Under the pieces are notes generated by a model. The model did not search any database and had not been told where the DNA came from. It was given only the letters and a program-made list of their open reading frames with translations. A stretch of DNA of 64,000 nucleotides, taken from Serratia sp. PL17. GTDB taxonomy: Bacteria > Pseudomonadota > Gammaproteobacteria > Enterobacterales > Enterobacteriaceae. The stretch is from assembly GCF_017832355.1 (NCBI RefSeq), contig NZ_JAFIBY010000007.1:1-64000 (forward strand), in the 5' to 3' direction. Below, piece by piece: positions 1 through 9,580 of the stretch (position 1 is its first letter; every line of letters starts with the position of its first letter). Both the position numbers and the translations under genes were made by a program.

Positions 1-795
1 GCGGGTAACTACATCCACTACGGCGTGCGCGAGTTCGGCATGACCGCCATCACCAACGGTATCGCGCTGCACGGCGGCTTCCTGCCGTACTCGGCAACCT
101 TCCTGATGTTCGTGGAATACGCCCGTAATGCGGTGCGTATGGCGGCACTGATGAAAATCCGCAACGTCTTCGTCTACACCCATGACTCCATCGGTCTGGG
201 CGAAGATGGCCCGACGCACCAGCCGGTTGAGCAAATGGCCAGCCTGCGCGTGACCCCGAACATGAGCACCTGGCGTCCGTGTGACCAGGTGGAATCGGCG
301 GTGGCGTGGCAGTACGGTATCGAACGTCAGGACGGCCCGACCACGCTGATTTTCTCCCGTCAGAACCTGACCCAGCAGCCACGTACCGCGGAGCAACTGG
401 CCAACGTATACCGCGGCGGCTATGTGCTGAAGGACTGCGCCGGTACCCCGGACGTCATCCTGATTGCCACCGGTTCGGAAGTGGGCATCACCGTGGACGC
501 GGCAGACCAGCTGACCGCAGCGGGCCGTAAGGTGCGCGTGGTATCCATGCCGTCCACCGACGCGTTCGACAAGCAGGACGCGGCGTACCGTGAATCCGTG
601 CTGCCGGCGGCAGTGACTGCCCGCGTGGCGGTAGAAGCGGGTATTGCGGACTACTGGTACAAGTACGTGGGCCTGAACGGCGCAATCGTGGGCATGACCA
701 CCTTTGGTGAGTCGGCGCCGGCAGAGCAGCTGTTCAAAGCGTTCGGCTTCACCGTGGAAAACGTGGTGGCCAAGGCGCAGGCACTGCTGAAATAA
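1..795 (+). CDS. tktB: Transketolase, C-terminal part (5' end outside window)
   Basis: The reading frame is open from base 1 and ends with TAA at 795, giving about 264 residues of a protein normally near 665. Visible are the end of the pyrimidine-binding domain ([33 protein letters not shown]) and the C-terminal transketolase domain ([27 protein letters not shown]). Transketolase moves two-carbon ketol units between sugar phosphates in the non-oxidative pentose phosphate pathway, using thiamine diphosphate and a divalent metal. The symbol tktB rests on synteny, because nudK follows as in E. coli; the sequence alone cannot separate TktA from TktB. An intrinsic terminator follows directly. Confidence 0.95.
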   Translation, partial: AGNYIHYGVREFGMTAITNGIALHGGFLPYSATFLMFVEYARNAVRMAALMKIRNVFVYTHDSIGLGEDGPTHQPVEQMASLRVTPNMSTWRPCDQVESAVAWQYGIERQDGPTTLIFSRQNLTQQPRTAEQLANVYRGGYVLKDCAGTPDVILIATGSEVGITVDAADQLTAAGRKVRVVSMPSTDAFDKQDAAYRESVLPAAVTARVAVEAGIADYWYKYVGLNGAIVGMTTFGESAPAEQLFKAFGFTVENVVAKAQALLK

Positions 796-818
796 GCCCT
801 GCCCTATCGCGTTACCCT

Positions 819-846
819 AAGCCCGGCACATTGCCGGGCTTTTTCT
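819..846 (+). terminator. Intrinsic terminator after transketolase
   Basis: A 9-bp perfect stem (AGCCCGGCA / TGCCGGGCT) with a 3-nt loop is followed by TTTTTC. It lies 24 bases after the transketolase stop codon. Confidence 0.9.
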
Positions 847-1012
847 TGGCGTTGTATTTTGAACAACAGTGATGGAGCTGATACGAGCTCGGGGTTCATC
901 GCCCTTGAAGACGCTGAACGCAGGAACAAAGCCTCTGACCTTTATCGACCGAAAGCTTCACTAGCGCTATAAAAAACGCGCGCTGACAAACATGACGGCG
1001 ATGCTGATTTTT

Positions 1013-1588
1013 TTAATCCATGATTCGGTGAATTTGCAGGTACTGCAACAACATAATGGTCTTGCCGTCTTTAATCCGCCCATCGGCAATCATCGCCACC
1101 GCGTCGGTGAACGGCAACTCCACCACTTCAATATCTTCGTCTTCGATACCGCCACCGGACGTGTTGCGTTCGTTGTCATGGTATTCAGCAATAAAGAAAT
1201 GCACGATCTCCGTCACGCCGCCCGGGGACATATAGGCTTCGAAAATCTTCTTCACGTCGCCAACCTGAAAACCGGTTTCCTCCACGGCTTCACGGCGCGC
1301 ACATTGCTCCGGCGAGTCAGCATCCAGCAAGCCTGCACAGGCTTCCAGCAGCATGCCGCTCTCGTTACCGTTCACGTAGGTCGGCATACGGAACTGATTC
1401 GTCAGCACTACGGTACCCTTGGCACGGTTGTACAACAAAATGGTTGCGCCATTGCCACGATCGTAGACTTCACGCATCTGCTGAACGGAACCGCCATCCT
1501 TACGCTTCAAATCAAAAGTATATTTGTGCAGCACATACCAGTTATCTGATAACAGCTCTTTCTTCACATTCTCAATTTTCGCGGACAT
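1013..1588 (-). CDS. nudK: GDP-mannose pyrophosphatase NudK (Nudix hydrolase)
   Basis: A 191-residue protein, co-linear with E. coli NudK, which hydrolyses GDP-mannose to GMP and mannose 1-phosphate. Family features include [15 protein letters not shown] near residues 40-54 and [17 protein letters not shown] in the C-terminal half. The Nudix box lies at about residues 86-107 and keeps the catalytic REAVEETG segment (REx2EExG). The first Glu of the GX5E part of the motif is Ser92 ([10 protein letters not shown]), whereas I recall Glu in E. coli NudK; that residue is not the main metal ligand, so activity is still expected. It follows transketolase as in E. coli but is convergent with it. Confidence 0.93.
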   Translation of the reverse strand: MSAKIENVKKELLSDNWYVLHKYTFDLKRKDGGSVQQMREVYDRGNGATILLYNRAKGTVVLTNQFRMPTYVNGNESGMLLEACAGLLDADSPEQCARREAVEETGFQVGDVKKIFEAYMSPGGVTEIVHFFIAEYHDNERNTSGGGIEDEDIEVVELPFTDAVAMIADGRIKDGKTIMLLQYLQIHRIMD

Positions 1589-1667
1589 GAACCCTTCTTC
1601 TTTTCCGTTAGCTGAAACGCAAAAATGATACCGCGATTAAGCCCCGAAGTGACAACGGATTTGCAAC

Positions 1668-1705
1668 AAAAAACCCCGCGGCTCATGCAGAGCGACGGGG
1701 TTTTT
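1668..1705 (-). terminator. Intrinsic terminator of the nap operon
   Basis: The outer stem AAACCCCG/CGGGGTTT encloses an inner GCTC/GAGC helix. Both ends carry homopolymer runs, so it could act on either strand. It lies just downstream of napC. Confidence 0.85.
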
Positions 1706-1718
1706 ACGGCTACCTGCG

Positions 1719-2336
1719 TTAGAACCCGTTAGGGACGTCGCGCATATCCGGCAGCTTGTGGGCGATGCCTTTGTGACAATCGATACAGGTTTTCCCCTCG
1801 GTGATCGCTTTGTCGTGCATCTTTGCCGCTACCGTTTTTTGCGCGGTGAAGTCCATAAATTCAAAATTATGGCAGTTACGGCATTCTTGCGAATCGTTGG
1901 CCTTCATTCGCGCCCATTCGTTACTCGCCATCGCCAACCGATGCTGGTCAAATTTCTGTGGCGTGTCGATCAAGCCGAATGCCTTGGCATACAACTCCTT
2001 GCTGGCTTTCAGCTTGCGCAGCATTTTGGGCGCCCACTCATGCGGCACGTGACAATCCGGGCAGGTCGCACGCACACCGCTGCGGTTGTTGTAATGCACC
2101 GTCCCCATGTACTCCTCATAGACGTTTTCCCGCATTTCATGACAGCCGATGCAAAACTGCTCGGTATTCGCCGCTTCCATGCCGGTATTAAAACCACCCC
2201 AGAAGATAATCCCGGCGCCAAAACCCAACAGCAGCAGCGTACCCAGCGCCAGGCGGCTTGGTCTGCGCCACCAGCGCCATAGCCGCAGTAACAGCCCGGG
2301 CTTTTTTTCAGTCGTCGTATGTTTGCGTTCGCTCAT
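1719..2336 (-). CDS. napC: Tetrahaem cytochrome c NapC, quinol dehydrogenase
   Basis: A 205-residue NapC/NirT-family protein. One transmembrane helix lies near residues 28-50 ([20 protein letters not shown]). It is followed by four c-haem motifs: CIGCH, CPDCH, CRNCH and CIDCH. NapC takes electrons from membrane quinol and passes them to periplasmic NapB/NapA. It is last in napFDABC, 11 bp after napB, with a GGGGAAG ribosome site before the ATG. Because napG and napH are absent, NapC is the only recognisable quinol-oxidising subunit in this operon. Confidence 0.97.
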   Translation of the reverse strand: MSERKHTTTEKKPGLLLRLWRWWRRPSRLALGTLLLLGFGAGIIFWGGFNTGMEAANTEQFCIGCHEMRENVYEEYMGTVHYNNRSGVRATCPDCHVPHEWAPKMLRKLKASKELYAKAFGLIDTPQKFDQHRLAMASNEWARMKANDSQECRNCHNFEFMDFTAQKTVAAKMHDKAITEGKTCIDCHKGIAHKLPDMRDVPNGF

Positions 2337-2347
2337 ATCTTCCCCGC

Positions 2348-2797
2348 TTAATGCCCAAAGCCCGGCATGGGTTGGAAATCATTGCCGACAATAGGCGCCG
2401 CGTCGGTTTGCGGTACGTGACACTGCAAGCAGAAATAGCGACGCGGCGCGACGTCACTCAATACTTTGCCGTCTCGATCCATAAAGTGCGTCGGGCTGAT
2501 ACGCGGGGCACCGGTAGTGCGGTAATGCTCTACTCCGTGACACTGCAGGCAACGATTGGTATTCTTGCTGATCTGATACCCCTCCACGCTATGCGGGATC
2601 ATCGGCGGCTGATTGACATAGTTCAGTGCCATCCGTTCCTGCTGTTTCGGCATTGAAATTGGCCCACCCACGGTGGCGGACACTTCCGGTGACTGACTGA
2701 GATCGACATCACCGGCGGCAAACGCCAGGCCGGCGAACGCCAGCGACAATAGGGTCACCCACAGGGCAAGCGTCTTTTTCACAACAGGGCTTTTCAT
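2348..2797 (-). CDS. napB: Dihaem cytochrome c NapB, nitrate reductase small subunit
   Basis: A 149-residue exported protein. An N-terminal signal peptide (about residues 1-27, ending FAGLAFA) precedes a mature domain with two CxxCH haem sites, CLQCH at residues 83-87 and CLQCH at 123-127. NapB relays electrons from NapC to the NapA catalytic subunit in the periplasm. It sits between napA and napC in the operon, 37 bp after napA. Confidence 0.97.
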   Translation of the reverse strand: MKSPVVKKTLALWVTLLSLAFAGLAFAAGDVDLSQSPEVSATVGGPISMPKQQERMALNYVNQPPMIPHSVEGYQISKNTNRCLQCHGVEHYRTTGAPRISPTHFMDRDGKVLSDVAPRRYFCLQCHVPQTDAAPIVGNDFQPMPGFGH

Positions 2798-2834
2798 TTT
2801 TATTTGGCTCCTGGGTAATAAAATAGGGTCGTCA

Positions 2835-5321
2835 TCACGCCTTCTCCAACTTCACCGCGCATTTCTTGAAATCGACTTCTTTCGAGAGCGGATCGGTGGC
2901 ATCCAGCGTCAGGTTGTTCACCAACTGCGCAGCGTCAAAAAACGGCATATAGACCAGCCCCTTCGGTGGACGGTTACGGCCACGGGTTTCGACCGTGCTG
3001 ATCAGTTCGCCACGGCGTGACTTCACCTTGACCTTGTCTCCCCGACGCAAATTGCGGCTTTTTGCATCCAGGGGATGAATGAACAGTACCGCCTGCGGGA
3101 AAGCACGGTGCAGTTCGGGGACCCGTCTCGTCATTGAGCCGGTATGCCAATGCTCCAACACACGCCCCGTGGATAACCACAGATCGTATTCGCTATCCGG
3201 GCTCTCTGCCGCCGGTTCAAATGGCAGCGCAAAGATCACGGCCTTGCCGTCCGGTTTACCGTAGAAACGCACCGCGTCTCCGGCTTTCACGTAAGGATCG
3301 GTGCCTTCGCGGTAGCGCCACAGCGTCTCTTTGCCCTCCACCACGGGCCAACGCAGGCCGCGCGCCTGATGGTAACTGTCGAACGGCGCCAGATCATGGC
3401 CGTGACCACGGCCAAAACCGGCATACTCTTCAAACAAGCCTTTTTGCAGGTAAAAACCGACGTCACGCGCTTCATCGTTTAACTGGTCTGCCGGAATTTC
3501 CGTTAACGGGTATTTATTGACCTCGCCGTTAGCGAACAGCACGTCATACAGCGTTTTACCGCGATACTCCGGTTTCTGTGCCAGCAGGTCGGCCGGCCAC
3601 ACGTCCTCCACCGTAAAACGCTTGGAGAACTCCACCAACTGCCACAGATCGGACTTGGCCTCACCCGGCGCTTTCACCTGCTGGCGCCAGAACTGGGTGC
3701 GGCGCTCCGCATTGCCGTAAGCCCCCTCTTTCTCTACCCACATGGCTGTCGGCAGGATCAAATCGGCAGCCAATGCGCTGACGGTTGGATAAGGATCGGA
3801 TACCACCACAAAGTTACGGGCATCACGCCAGCCCGGCATCCTATCTTGATTGATGTTGGGGCCGGCCTGCATGTTGTTATTACACATCACCCAGTAAGCA
3901 TTCAGCTTGCCGTCTTTCAGTGCACGGTCCTGTGCCACCGCATGCAAACCGACTTTTGCCGGAATGGTGCCCGCCGGCAGTTGCCATTTCTGTTCAGCTG
4001 TCTGACGGTGCTTTTCGTTAGTGACCACCATGTCGGCCGGTAAGCGGTGAGCAAACGTGCCCACTTCACGCGCGGTGCCGCAGGCAGAGGGTTGGCCGGT
4101 CAGTGAGAACGGGCCACAGCCCGGTTTGGAAATCTTGCCGGTTAGCAGGTGCAGGTTGTAGCACAGGTTATTAGCCCATACGCCACGGGTATGCTGATTG
4201 AAGCCCATGGTCCAGTAAGACACGACCTTGATGTTGGGATCGGCATACAGCTTCGCCAACGCTTCCAGTTGGTCTTCCGGTACGCCGCTCATTTTCGCTG
4301 TTTTTTCCAGCGTGTAGTCCGCCACGAACGTTTTATACTCTTCGAAGCTCATCGGTTCTGAAGCATCGCTGCCCGGGTTTTTCGCCGCCTTTTCCAGTGG
4401 GTCCGTCGGACGCAGGCCGTAGCCGATATCCGTCGCCCCACGGCGGAAATTGACGTGCCGATTCAGGAAGTCCTGATCCACTGCGTTGTTTTGAATAATG
4501 TAATTGGCGATGTAATTCATGATCGCCAAATCGGTCTGCGGCGTGAACACCATGCCGTTATCCGCCAGTTCAAAGCTGCGATGCTCAAAGGTAGACAACA
4601 CCGACACGTTGACGTGTTCGTTGCTCAGACGGCGATCGGTGATGCGTGACCACAGGATCGGGTGCATCTCCGCCATGTTGGAGCCCCACAACACGAAGGC
4701 GTCAGCCTGCTCGATATCGTCGTAGCAGCCCATAGGTTCGTCCATGCCGAAGGTGCGCATAAAGCCGACCACCGCTGACGCCATACAGTGACGTGCGTTC
4801 GGATCCAGGTTATTGGAACGCAGCCCGGCTTTGAACAATTTGGCTGCGGCATAGCCTTCCCATACTGTCCACTGGCCGGAGCCAAACATGCCGACCGCCT
4901 CAGGCCCTTTCTCTTTCAATGCCTGCTTGAACTTATCGGCCATGACGTCGAAAGCCTGCTGCCAACTGACAGGGGTGAACTCGCCTTCTTTATGATATTG
5001 ACCGTCTTTCATGCGCAGCAGCGGCTGAGTTAAACGGTCTTTGCCGTACATGATTTTTGGCAGAAAATAGCCTTTGATACAGCTCAGCCCACGGTTGACC
5101 GCTGCGTCGGGATCCCCTTGTGAGGCAACAATGCGACCATTTTGGGTCCCGACCAGCACACCGCAGCCGGTACCGCAAAAACGACAGGGCGCCTTGTCCC
5201 ATTTAATGGCGTCAGCACTGCTTGCTACCGCCTGTGCTACCGTGGGAATAGTCAACCCGGCAGCTGCCGCAGCCGCGACTGCAGCATTGGCTTTCATGAA
5301 GTCTCGACGACTGAGTTTCAT
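2835..5321 (-). CDS. napA: Periplasmic nitrate reductase catalytic subunit NapA
   Basis: An 828-residue molybdoprotein that reduces nitrate to nitrite in the periplasm. A twin-arginine signal ([10 protein letters not shown]) begins at residue 4. The [4Fe-4S] site is visible as Cys46, Cys49, Cys53 and Cys81 (CRFCGTGC ... GLSCIKGY). The expected Mo-ligand Cys179 lies in [12 protein letters not shown]. The C-terminal molybdopterin-dinucleotide-binding domain follows. Its length equals that of E. coli NapA. The start overlaps the napD stop as ATGA, with GAGG upstream, so napD and napA are translationally coupled. NapD would bind the Tat signal before export. Confidence 0.98.
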   Translation of the reverse strand: MKLSRRDFMKANAAVAAAAAAGLTIPTVAQAVASSADAIKWDKAPCRFCGTGCGVLVGTQNGRIVASQGDPDAAVNRGLSCIKGYFLPKIMYGKDRLTQPLLRMKDGQYHKEGEFTPVSWQQAFDVMADKFKQALKEKGPEAVGMFGSGQWTVWEGYAAAKLFKAGLRSNNLDPNARHCMASAVVGFMRTFGMDEPMGCYDDIEQADAFVLWGSNMAEMHPILWSRITDRRLSNEHVNVSVLSTFEHRSFELADNGMVFTPQTDLAIMNYIANYIIQNNAVDQDFLNRHVNFRRGATDIGYGLRPTDPLEKAAKNPGSDASEPMSFEEYKTFVADYTLEKTAKMSGVPEDQLEALAKLYADPNIKVVSYWTMGFNQHTRGVWANNLCYNLHLLTGKISKPGCGPFSLTGQPSACGTAREVGTFAHRLPADMVVTNEKHRQTAEQKWQLPAGTIPAKVGLHAVAQDRALKDGKLNAYWVMCNNNMQAGPNINQDRMPGWRDARNFVVVSDPYPTVSALAADLILPTAMWVEKEGAYGNAERRTQFWRQQVKAPGEAKSDLWQLVEFSKRFTVEDVWPADLLAQKPEYRGKTLYDVLFANGEVNKYPLTEIPADQLNDEARDVGFYLQKGLFEEYAGFGRGHGHDLAPFDSYHQARGLRWPVVEGKETLWRYREGTDPYVKAGDAVRFYGKPDGKAVIFALPFEPAAESPDSEYDLWLSTGRVLEHWHTGSMTRRVPELHRAFPQAVLFIHPLDAKSRNLRRGDKVKVKSRRGELISTVETRGRNRPPKGLVYMPFFDAAQLVNNLTLDATDPLSKEVDFKKCAVKLEKA

Positions 5322-5584
5322 GGCGTTACCTCACCTTGAGTGTCCTGCTGGTGATAAACCAGCGATACCGCCAGCACGCCGTCCAGATTGCGTACCGACT
5401 CAATTTTTTCCAGCAGCGCATGTGAACAGGCGGCCTGCATGATGACCACCAATTTGCCGTGCTCCTGATCCTGCGCCGGGATTTCCGTGTCCGTTATTGC
5501 CAGTAAGGCCGACGTCAGACGTGGCATTTTTTCCGGTCGAGCCTGCACCACCAGCCCGCTGACGTGCCATTCGTTATTCATCAT
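5318..5584 (-). CDS. napD: NapD, chaperone for the NapA Tat signal
   Basis: An 88-residue small cytoplasmic protein with the NapD-family start [16 protein letters not shown] and a ferredoxin-like fold length. NapD binds the twin-arginine leader of NapA until cofactor insertion is complete. Its 5' end overlaps napF by 11 bp and its stop overlaps the napA start as ATGA. Two adjacent ATG codons (5584 and 5581) are possible starts; GGAG precedes the first. Confidence 0.93.
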   Translation of the reverse strand: MMNNEWHVSGLVVQARPEKMPRLTSALLAITDTEIPAQDQEHGKLVVIMQAACSHALLEKIESVRNLDGVLAVSLVYHQQDTQGEVTP

Positions 5585-6071
5585 TATTTTCGCTCCGGGT
5601 TAAGGTGACAGCGCCGGCCGGGCAGCCGGCAACACAAGCCCCGCAACCGTTGCAGGCCGCCACATCCAATATCGGTCGCGCCATCTCGCCCAGACGAGGT
5701 CGGAACGCTATGGCTTGGGGTTCACAGCTATCCTGGCAACTGCGGCATTCCACGCCCTGTTGCGCCAGGCAAGCGCTAGCGAACACCGCATGTTGCTGCC
5801 AGGGCGTTTCCGTTAATGGGCGAAATAACGGCTCCGTGCACGCCTGCGCGCAAAGCCCGCAAAACGTACATTCTGCACGCTGGAAATTCACTTCAGGAAA
5901 GCCGCCGCTACCGACGATAAGGACGCCCGTTTCACAGTGTTGAACACAGGCCTGACAACGGGTGCAACCCGCAATAAAAAGGGATTCTTGCCGCGACCAC
6001 GGGGGGCGAATCGCAGCGGTTGGCTGACGCCATTGTCCACCAAGCAGTTTGCGTCGTGACAATACGGTCAT
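5574..6071 (-). CDS. napF: Ferredoxin-type protein NapF
   Basis: The first gene of napFDABC, encoding an iron-sulphur protein linked to NapA maturation. Classical CxxCxxCxxxC clusters are CTRCQACVQHC, CTFCGLCAQAC and CNGCGACVAGC, plus the atypical CRSCQDSCEP also seen in E. coli NapF. I chose ATG 6071 (MTVLSRRKLLGG): it has GAGGA eight bases upstream and gives 165 residues, matching the usual length. Upstream in-frame starts at 6089 and 6125 would add 6 or 18 unconserved residues. Confidence 0.93.
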   Translation of the reverse strand: MTVLSRRKLLGGQWRQPTAAIRPPWSRQESLFIAGCTRCQACVQHCETGVLIVGSGGFPEVNFQRAECTFCGLCAQACTEPLFRPLTETPWQQHAVFASACLAQQGVECRSCQDSCEPQAIAFRPRLGEMARPILDVAACNGCGACVAGCPAGAVTLTRSENNDE

Positions 6072-6240
6072 GCTGTTTTTCCTCGACATTGCAAACACGC
6101 CACCGCGTGTAAATATCCCCGTCATCTTTCAAGCTGCAGGGTATAGAACCTGTTTTTTGTATTGTTATTGTTGCCGTTGCCAAGGAACGTTCAGTTGCCG
6201 CCATGACGTGAAAAATGACAGACATAAACCTTGAGAAAGA

Positions 6241-6320
6241 CGGGGGTAAGATAAAAGGAGCGCGGGGGGTATATAATCACCCTAAAGGGGTAAATGCGGG
6301 GGGAGTTTGCGCCAGATCAA
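6241..6320 (-). promoter_or_regulatory. napF promoter with NarP-type and FNR-type sites
   Basis: Reading leftward, an FNR-like site TTGCG-N4-ATCAA spans 6307-6320. A NarL/NarP-like 7-2-7 inverted repeat spans 6277-6292: the heptamer TACCCCT (minus strand) fits TACYYMT, while its partner AGGGTGA is imperfect. A possible -10 element TATCTT lies at 6253-6248. With a start near 6241 the NarP site centres about 44 bp upstream, close to the position I recall for E. coli napF, with FNR further upstream. The sites are seen in sequence; their function is inferred. Confidence 0.55.
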
Positions 6321-6517
6321 TCTATTACCGGGTGCTCTGCGCTTTTAGCCACGCTATTCCCAACTAGTCGCTATTTACTTGATTATATAACGTCTATTGA
6401 TGGGTGACATGACAGGCAACTTAATGCGAGACACGCGCATTTTAGTTGCAAAAGTTATAATTTTGCTTTCGAATGAAACTCCACAATGTCCATCGCACGC
6501 GAGAAAAGGATGCATGA

Positions 6518-8200
6518 TTGCTTGTTAAACGTTCAGTGACCAGCAGCCTGGCCAAGGCGCTGTTTTGCATTGTCATTTTGTCCGTGCTCTCCACTGGCTT
6601 GGCGTTGACTACCGTCGCTGACAGCCTGCGTGATGCCGAAGCGGTCAACATTGCCGGCTCACTGCGTATGCAAAGCTACCGACTGGCGTACGACCTTACC
6701 CAACAGGCCCCGGAACAGAATCAGCATCTGCGGCAATACCAAGAGTCTCTGCAAGCCCCGGTATTGCAAAAGTTGGATCGTTTTTACGTGCCTGCGGATG
6801 TACGTGAAAAATACCAGTCTCTGCAACACGCCTGGCAACCGCTTGCGCAGCAGATCCAGGCTGACCAAGCGGCAGACTATCAGGCCAACATCGCCGGCTA
6901 TGTGAATCAGATTGACCATTTTGTGCTGGCGCTACAGCGTTATTCCGAACTGAAACTGACCATCGTGGCCGCTATCAGCGTGGTGGGGTATATCGCTATC
7001 ATTGGTTTGGTGCTGTTTTGTATCCGCTTTATGCGACGCCAGGTCGTCACACCGCTTAAGCACCTGGTGGAAGCCAGCCAGCGCGTACAACAACGGGATT
7101 TTAATTACCCGCCGCTGGACACTGAACTGCCCAATGAACTCGGGGTACTCTCGCAATCCTTTACCGCCATGTCTGGCGATCTGGCCAAGCTGTATCGATC
7201 GCTCGAGCATAAAGTGCAGGAGAAAACCCAGCGCCTGCAGCAAGCGAACAAAACGCTGGAGGTGCTGTACAACTGTTCGCAAGCGCTGAGCGTACGGCAA
7301 ATAGATCAGCAGGCCTTTGAGCAAATCCTGCACATCGTGCGTCAAAGTGAACAGCTGCACTGCATCAAGCTAAAAGTGGCGGACAGCCTCAGTGAATGGC
7401 AACTGCATAGCGGCTCACCCTCAACGACGCTGGACTGGCAAACGCTGATCATCACCCAGGGCGACAAGCCGTTGGGCGAACTGAGTTGGCAACATCAGGA
7501 TCATCCCCCTCACCCGCATTTGATGCAGAGTGTCGCCAACATGCTGAGCCGCGGAGTGTATTTTAACCGCGCGCAGAAACAGCACATGCAGTTTTTGTTG
7601 ATGGAAGAACGTGCCACTATCGCCCGCGAGTTGCACGATTCTCTCGCGCAAGCCCTGTCGTTTTTGCGTATTCAACTCACGCTGCTCAAACGAACGTTGG
7701 CGGGTACCGCCCCGGATGCCCATGAGATTATCAATGACTTCGATCAGGCGCTGGCTGACGCCTATCGCCAATTGCGCGAGCTGCTGACCACCTTCCGCCT
7801 GAACATTCAGGAAGCCGATTTAAATACCGCACTGGACCAGTTACTGGCGCCATTAAAGGTTCTTACCGACGCGCGGATTCAGTTACACTGTCGGCTTTCT
7901 TCCCAGGCGCTGAATGCCCAACAGCAAGTGCATGCGTTGCAAATTGTACGCGAAGCGGTACTCAACGCGATCAAACATGCCGATGCACGGGAGATCGTGA
8001 TTCGCTGTGGCGTGACGGCCGAGGGTGACAACAGGATTAGCATTGCAGACGACGGTTGCGGTATCGCCAGCCTGAGTGAACCAGAAGGTCACTATGGACT
8101 GACCATCATGAGCGAGCGCGCTGCGCGACTGGGAGGAACGCTGCGCATCCAGCGAGGTGAGCCAGAGGGCACGGAAGTCCAGCTGACATTCCCGCCATAA
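6518..8200 (+). CDS. narQ: Nitrate/nitrite sensor histidine kinase NarQ
   Basis: A 560-residue inner-membrane sensor kinase. It has TM1 at about residues 14-34, a periplasmic sensor with the nitrate-binding P-box (NIAGSLRMQSYRLA, with Arg50), TM2 at about 148-170, a HAMP region, a GAF-like region, the HisKA_3 phosphoacceptor His373 in RELHDSLAQ, and a C-terminal HATPase domain (NAIKHA, DDGCGI, GHYGLTIM). It signals nitrate to NarP. The start is TTG 6518 with AAGGA seven bases upstream; the protein then begins MLVKRSVTSSLAK, matching the E. coli N-terminus. The gene is divergent from napF and followed by narP. Confidence 0.96.
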   Translation: MLVKRSVTSSLAKALFCIVILSVLSTGLALTTVADSLRDAEAVNIAGSLRMQSYRLAYDLTQQAPEQNQHLRQYQESLQAPVLQKLDRFYVPADVREKYQSLQHAWQPLAQQIQADQAADYQANIAGYVNQIDHFVLALQRYSELKLTIVAAISVVGYIAIIGLVLFCIRFMRRQVVTPLKHLVEASQRVQQRDFNYPPLDTELPNELGVLSQSFTAMSGDLAKLYRSLEHKVQEKTQRLQQANKTLEVLYNCSQALSVRQIDQQAFEQILHIVRQSEQLHCIKLKVADSLSEWQLHSGSPSTTLDWQTLIITQGDKPLGELSWQHQDHPPHPHLMQSVANMLSRGVYFNRAQKQHMQFLLMEERATIARELHDSLAQALSFLRIQLTLLKRTLAGTAPDAHEIINDFDQALADAYRQLRELLTTFRLNIQEADLNTALDQLLAPLKVLTDARIQLHCRLSSQALNAQQQVHALQIVREAVLNAIKHADAREIVIRCGVTAEGDNRISIADDGCGIASLSEPEGHYGLTIMSERAARLGGTLRIQRGEPEGTEVQLTFPP

Positions 8201-8361
8201 AATCAGGACTGTTCACCCTTCGTTACGGTTTAGCGAAGTCTAACGGTCATTTAAGGATGTTTGTGGCGCTAATTACCACTACTTTATAAGAGGCTGTCCC
8301 ACTGTGAAGCGTGCTGCACGGCACGTTTGAGTGGCTTTACTCGCTACAGGGAGCATATTTC

Positions 8362-8994
8362 ATGGTGATGAAGAATTACCGAGTGATGATCGTCGACGAC
8401 CACCCACTGATGCGCCGGGGCATCAAACAGCTGCTGGGGCTGGATCCGCTGTTTACGGTAGTCGCCGAAGCCAGCAACGGCAACGAAGCCATTACGTTTG
8501 CGTTGCAACAAACACCGGATGTGATCCTGCTGGATCTGAACATGAAAGGGTTGTCCGGCCTGGACACGCTGAAAGCACTGCGCAATGAGAGTGTAGATGC
8601 ACGCATCATCGTGCTGACGGTTTCCGACTCACGCAACGATGTTTATGCGCTGATCGACGCCGGTGCCGACGGCTATCTGCTGAAAGACAGTGAACCAGAA
8701 CAGTTGCTGGAACACATTCGCGCCGCAGCGGAAGGCCAAAATGTGATTAGCGACGCGGTGGCCGATTATCTGTTGTCCCGCAGCGAACAGCACGATCCCT
8801 TTGCCGAACTGACAGAACGCGAGCTGGACGTATTACAAGAAGTCGCACGCGGGATGTCCAATAAGCAGGTGGCTGCACAATTGCACATTTCTGAAGAGAC
8901 GGTGAAGGTGCATATCCGCAACATGCTGCGCAAACTGGATGTGCGTTCACGCGTGGCGGCGACAGTGATGTATCTGGAGCACAAGAGTCAATAA
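8362..8994 (+). CDS. narP: Nitrate/nitrite response regulator NarP
   Basis: A 210-residue NarL/FixJ-type regulator. The receiver domain has acidic residues Asp12/Asp13 and phosphoacceptor Asp58 (VILLDLNMKG). The C-terminal LuxR-type HTH begins at ELTERELDVLQEVARGMSNK. ATG 8362 was chosen because AGGGAG lies eight bases upstream and the start matches known NarP proteins; an upstream in-frame ATG at 8311 would add 17 unconserved residues. It lies 161 bp after narQ. Together they would activate the divergent nap operon under nitrate and low oxygen. Confidence 0.95.
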   Translation: MVMKNYRVMIVDDHPLMRRGIKQLLGLDPLFTVVAEASNGNEAITFALQQTPDVILLDLNMKGLSGLDTLKALRNESVDARIIVLTVSDSRNDVYALIDAGADGYLLKDSEPEQLLEHIRAAAEGQNVISDAVADYLLSRSEQHDPFAELTERELDVLQEVARGMSNKQVAAQLHISEETVKVHIRNMLRKLDVRSRVAATVMYLEHKSQ

Positions 8995-8999
8995 GACGT

Positions 9000-9015
9000 C
9001 CCCGGCACGCCGGGG
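9000..9015. terminator. Hairpin between convergent narP and small HTH gene
   Basis: A CCCCGG/CCGGGG stem with a CACG loop lies five bases after the narP stop and just before the stop of the convergent gene. The following T-run is weak, so terminator function is only probable. Confidence 0.5.
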
Positions 9016-9020
9016 AACCT

Positions 9021-9299
9021 TTATTCGATGGCGGCGAGCAGCGCCTGATGATGCTGGTGAACCCAGCCCTTGTTGATCGGCCCCCAGTTTTCCAACTGGT
9101 AAAAACCGTCATTGTTACGTACACCCTGCTGAACAAATTGCAATTCGACCCCCAAGCCTGGCAAGGCTTTCAACACGTCTTGCAGGGTACGGCGCGGCCA
9201 CCCCGTCAATTCCATCAGACGTGGGACGTTTGGCCGTTCGCTGTGGCTGATCAACCAGCACAGATAAAGACGACGGGCAAATACCGGGTTAATTTCCAT
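9021..9299 (-). CDS. Small winged-helix-type DNA-binding protein, function unknown
   Basis: A 92-residue protein that I cannot assign to a named gene. Residues about 18-50 (SHSERPNVPRLMELTGWPRRTLQDVLKALPGL) read as a helix-turn-helix of the winged-helix type; the remainder (QQGVRNNDGFYQLENWGPI) fits a wing and a short tail. No sensor domain or membrane segment is visible. It is convergent with narP and divergent from acrD, separated from acrD by 281 bp. A local regulatory role is possible but unsupported. Confidence 0.7.
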   Translation of the reverse strand: MEINPVFARRLYLCWLISHSERPNVPRLMELTGWPRRTLQDVLKALPGLGVELQFVQQGVRNNDGFYQLENWGPINKGWVHQHHQALLAAIE

Positions 9300-9452
9300 G
9301 CCAAGCTCCTGCTTAAATATGAGTCCTGATTATTTTTCGGGCACCCTGTTCGGCCAGGCCCTTGATAGTCATAAAATTGTCTTAATGACCGTTTTAACAA
9401 CAATAGCGCTGTCCTTGCAGGTTTCTACTACCGTTATTTACATTATCTCCTT

Positions 9453-9470
9453 TTTTTCTCCACGCTTTAC
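9453..9470 (+). promoter_or_regulatory. Possible BaeR site upstream of acrD
   Basis: TTTTTCTCCA followed by CGCTTTAC matches the first ten bases of the recalled E. coli BaeR box (TTTTTCTCCATNATTGGC) and diverges in the second half. It lies about 111 bp before acrD, a known BaeR target in E. coli. The match is seen; regulation is inferred. Confidence 0.35.
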
Positions 9471-9580
9471 TCCCCCTTCCCGAGTAAAGTGCATAAGCGC
9501 CGGAATCCTTCCCAGCCGCTGAGAAACGCAACGCCGATGCGTCTTAAAGATAGAACAAGTCATAACGAGGTTCGCGCTGC

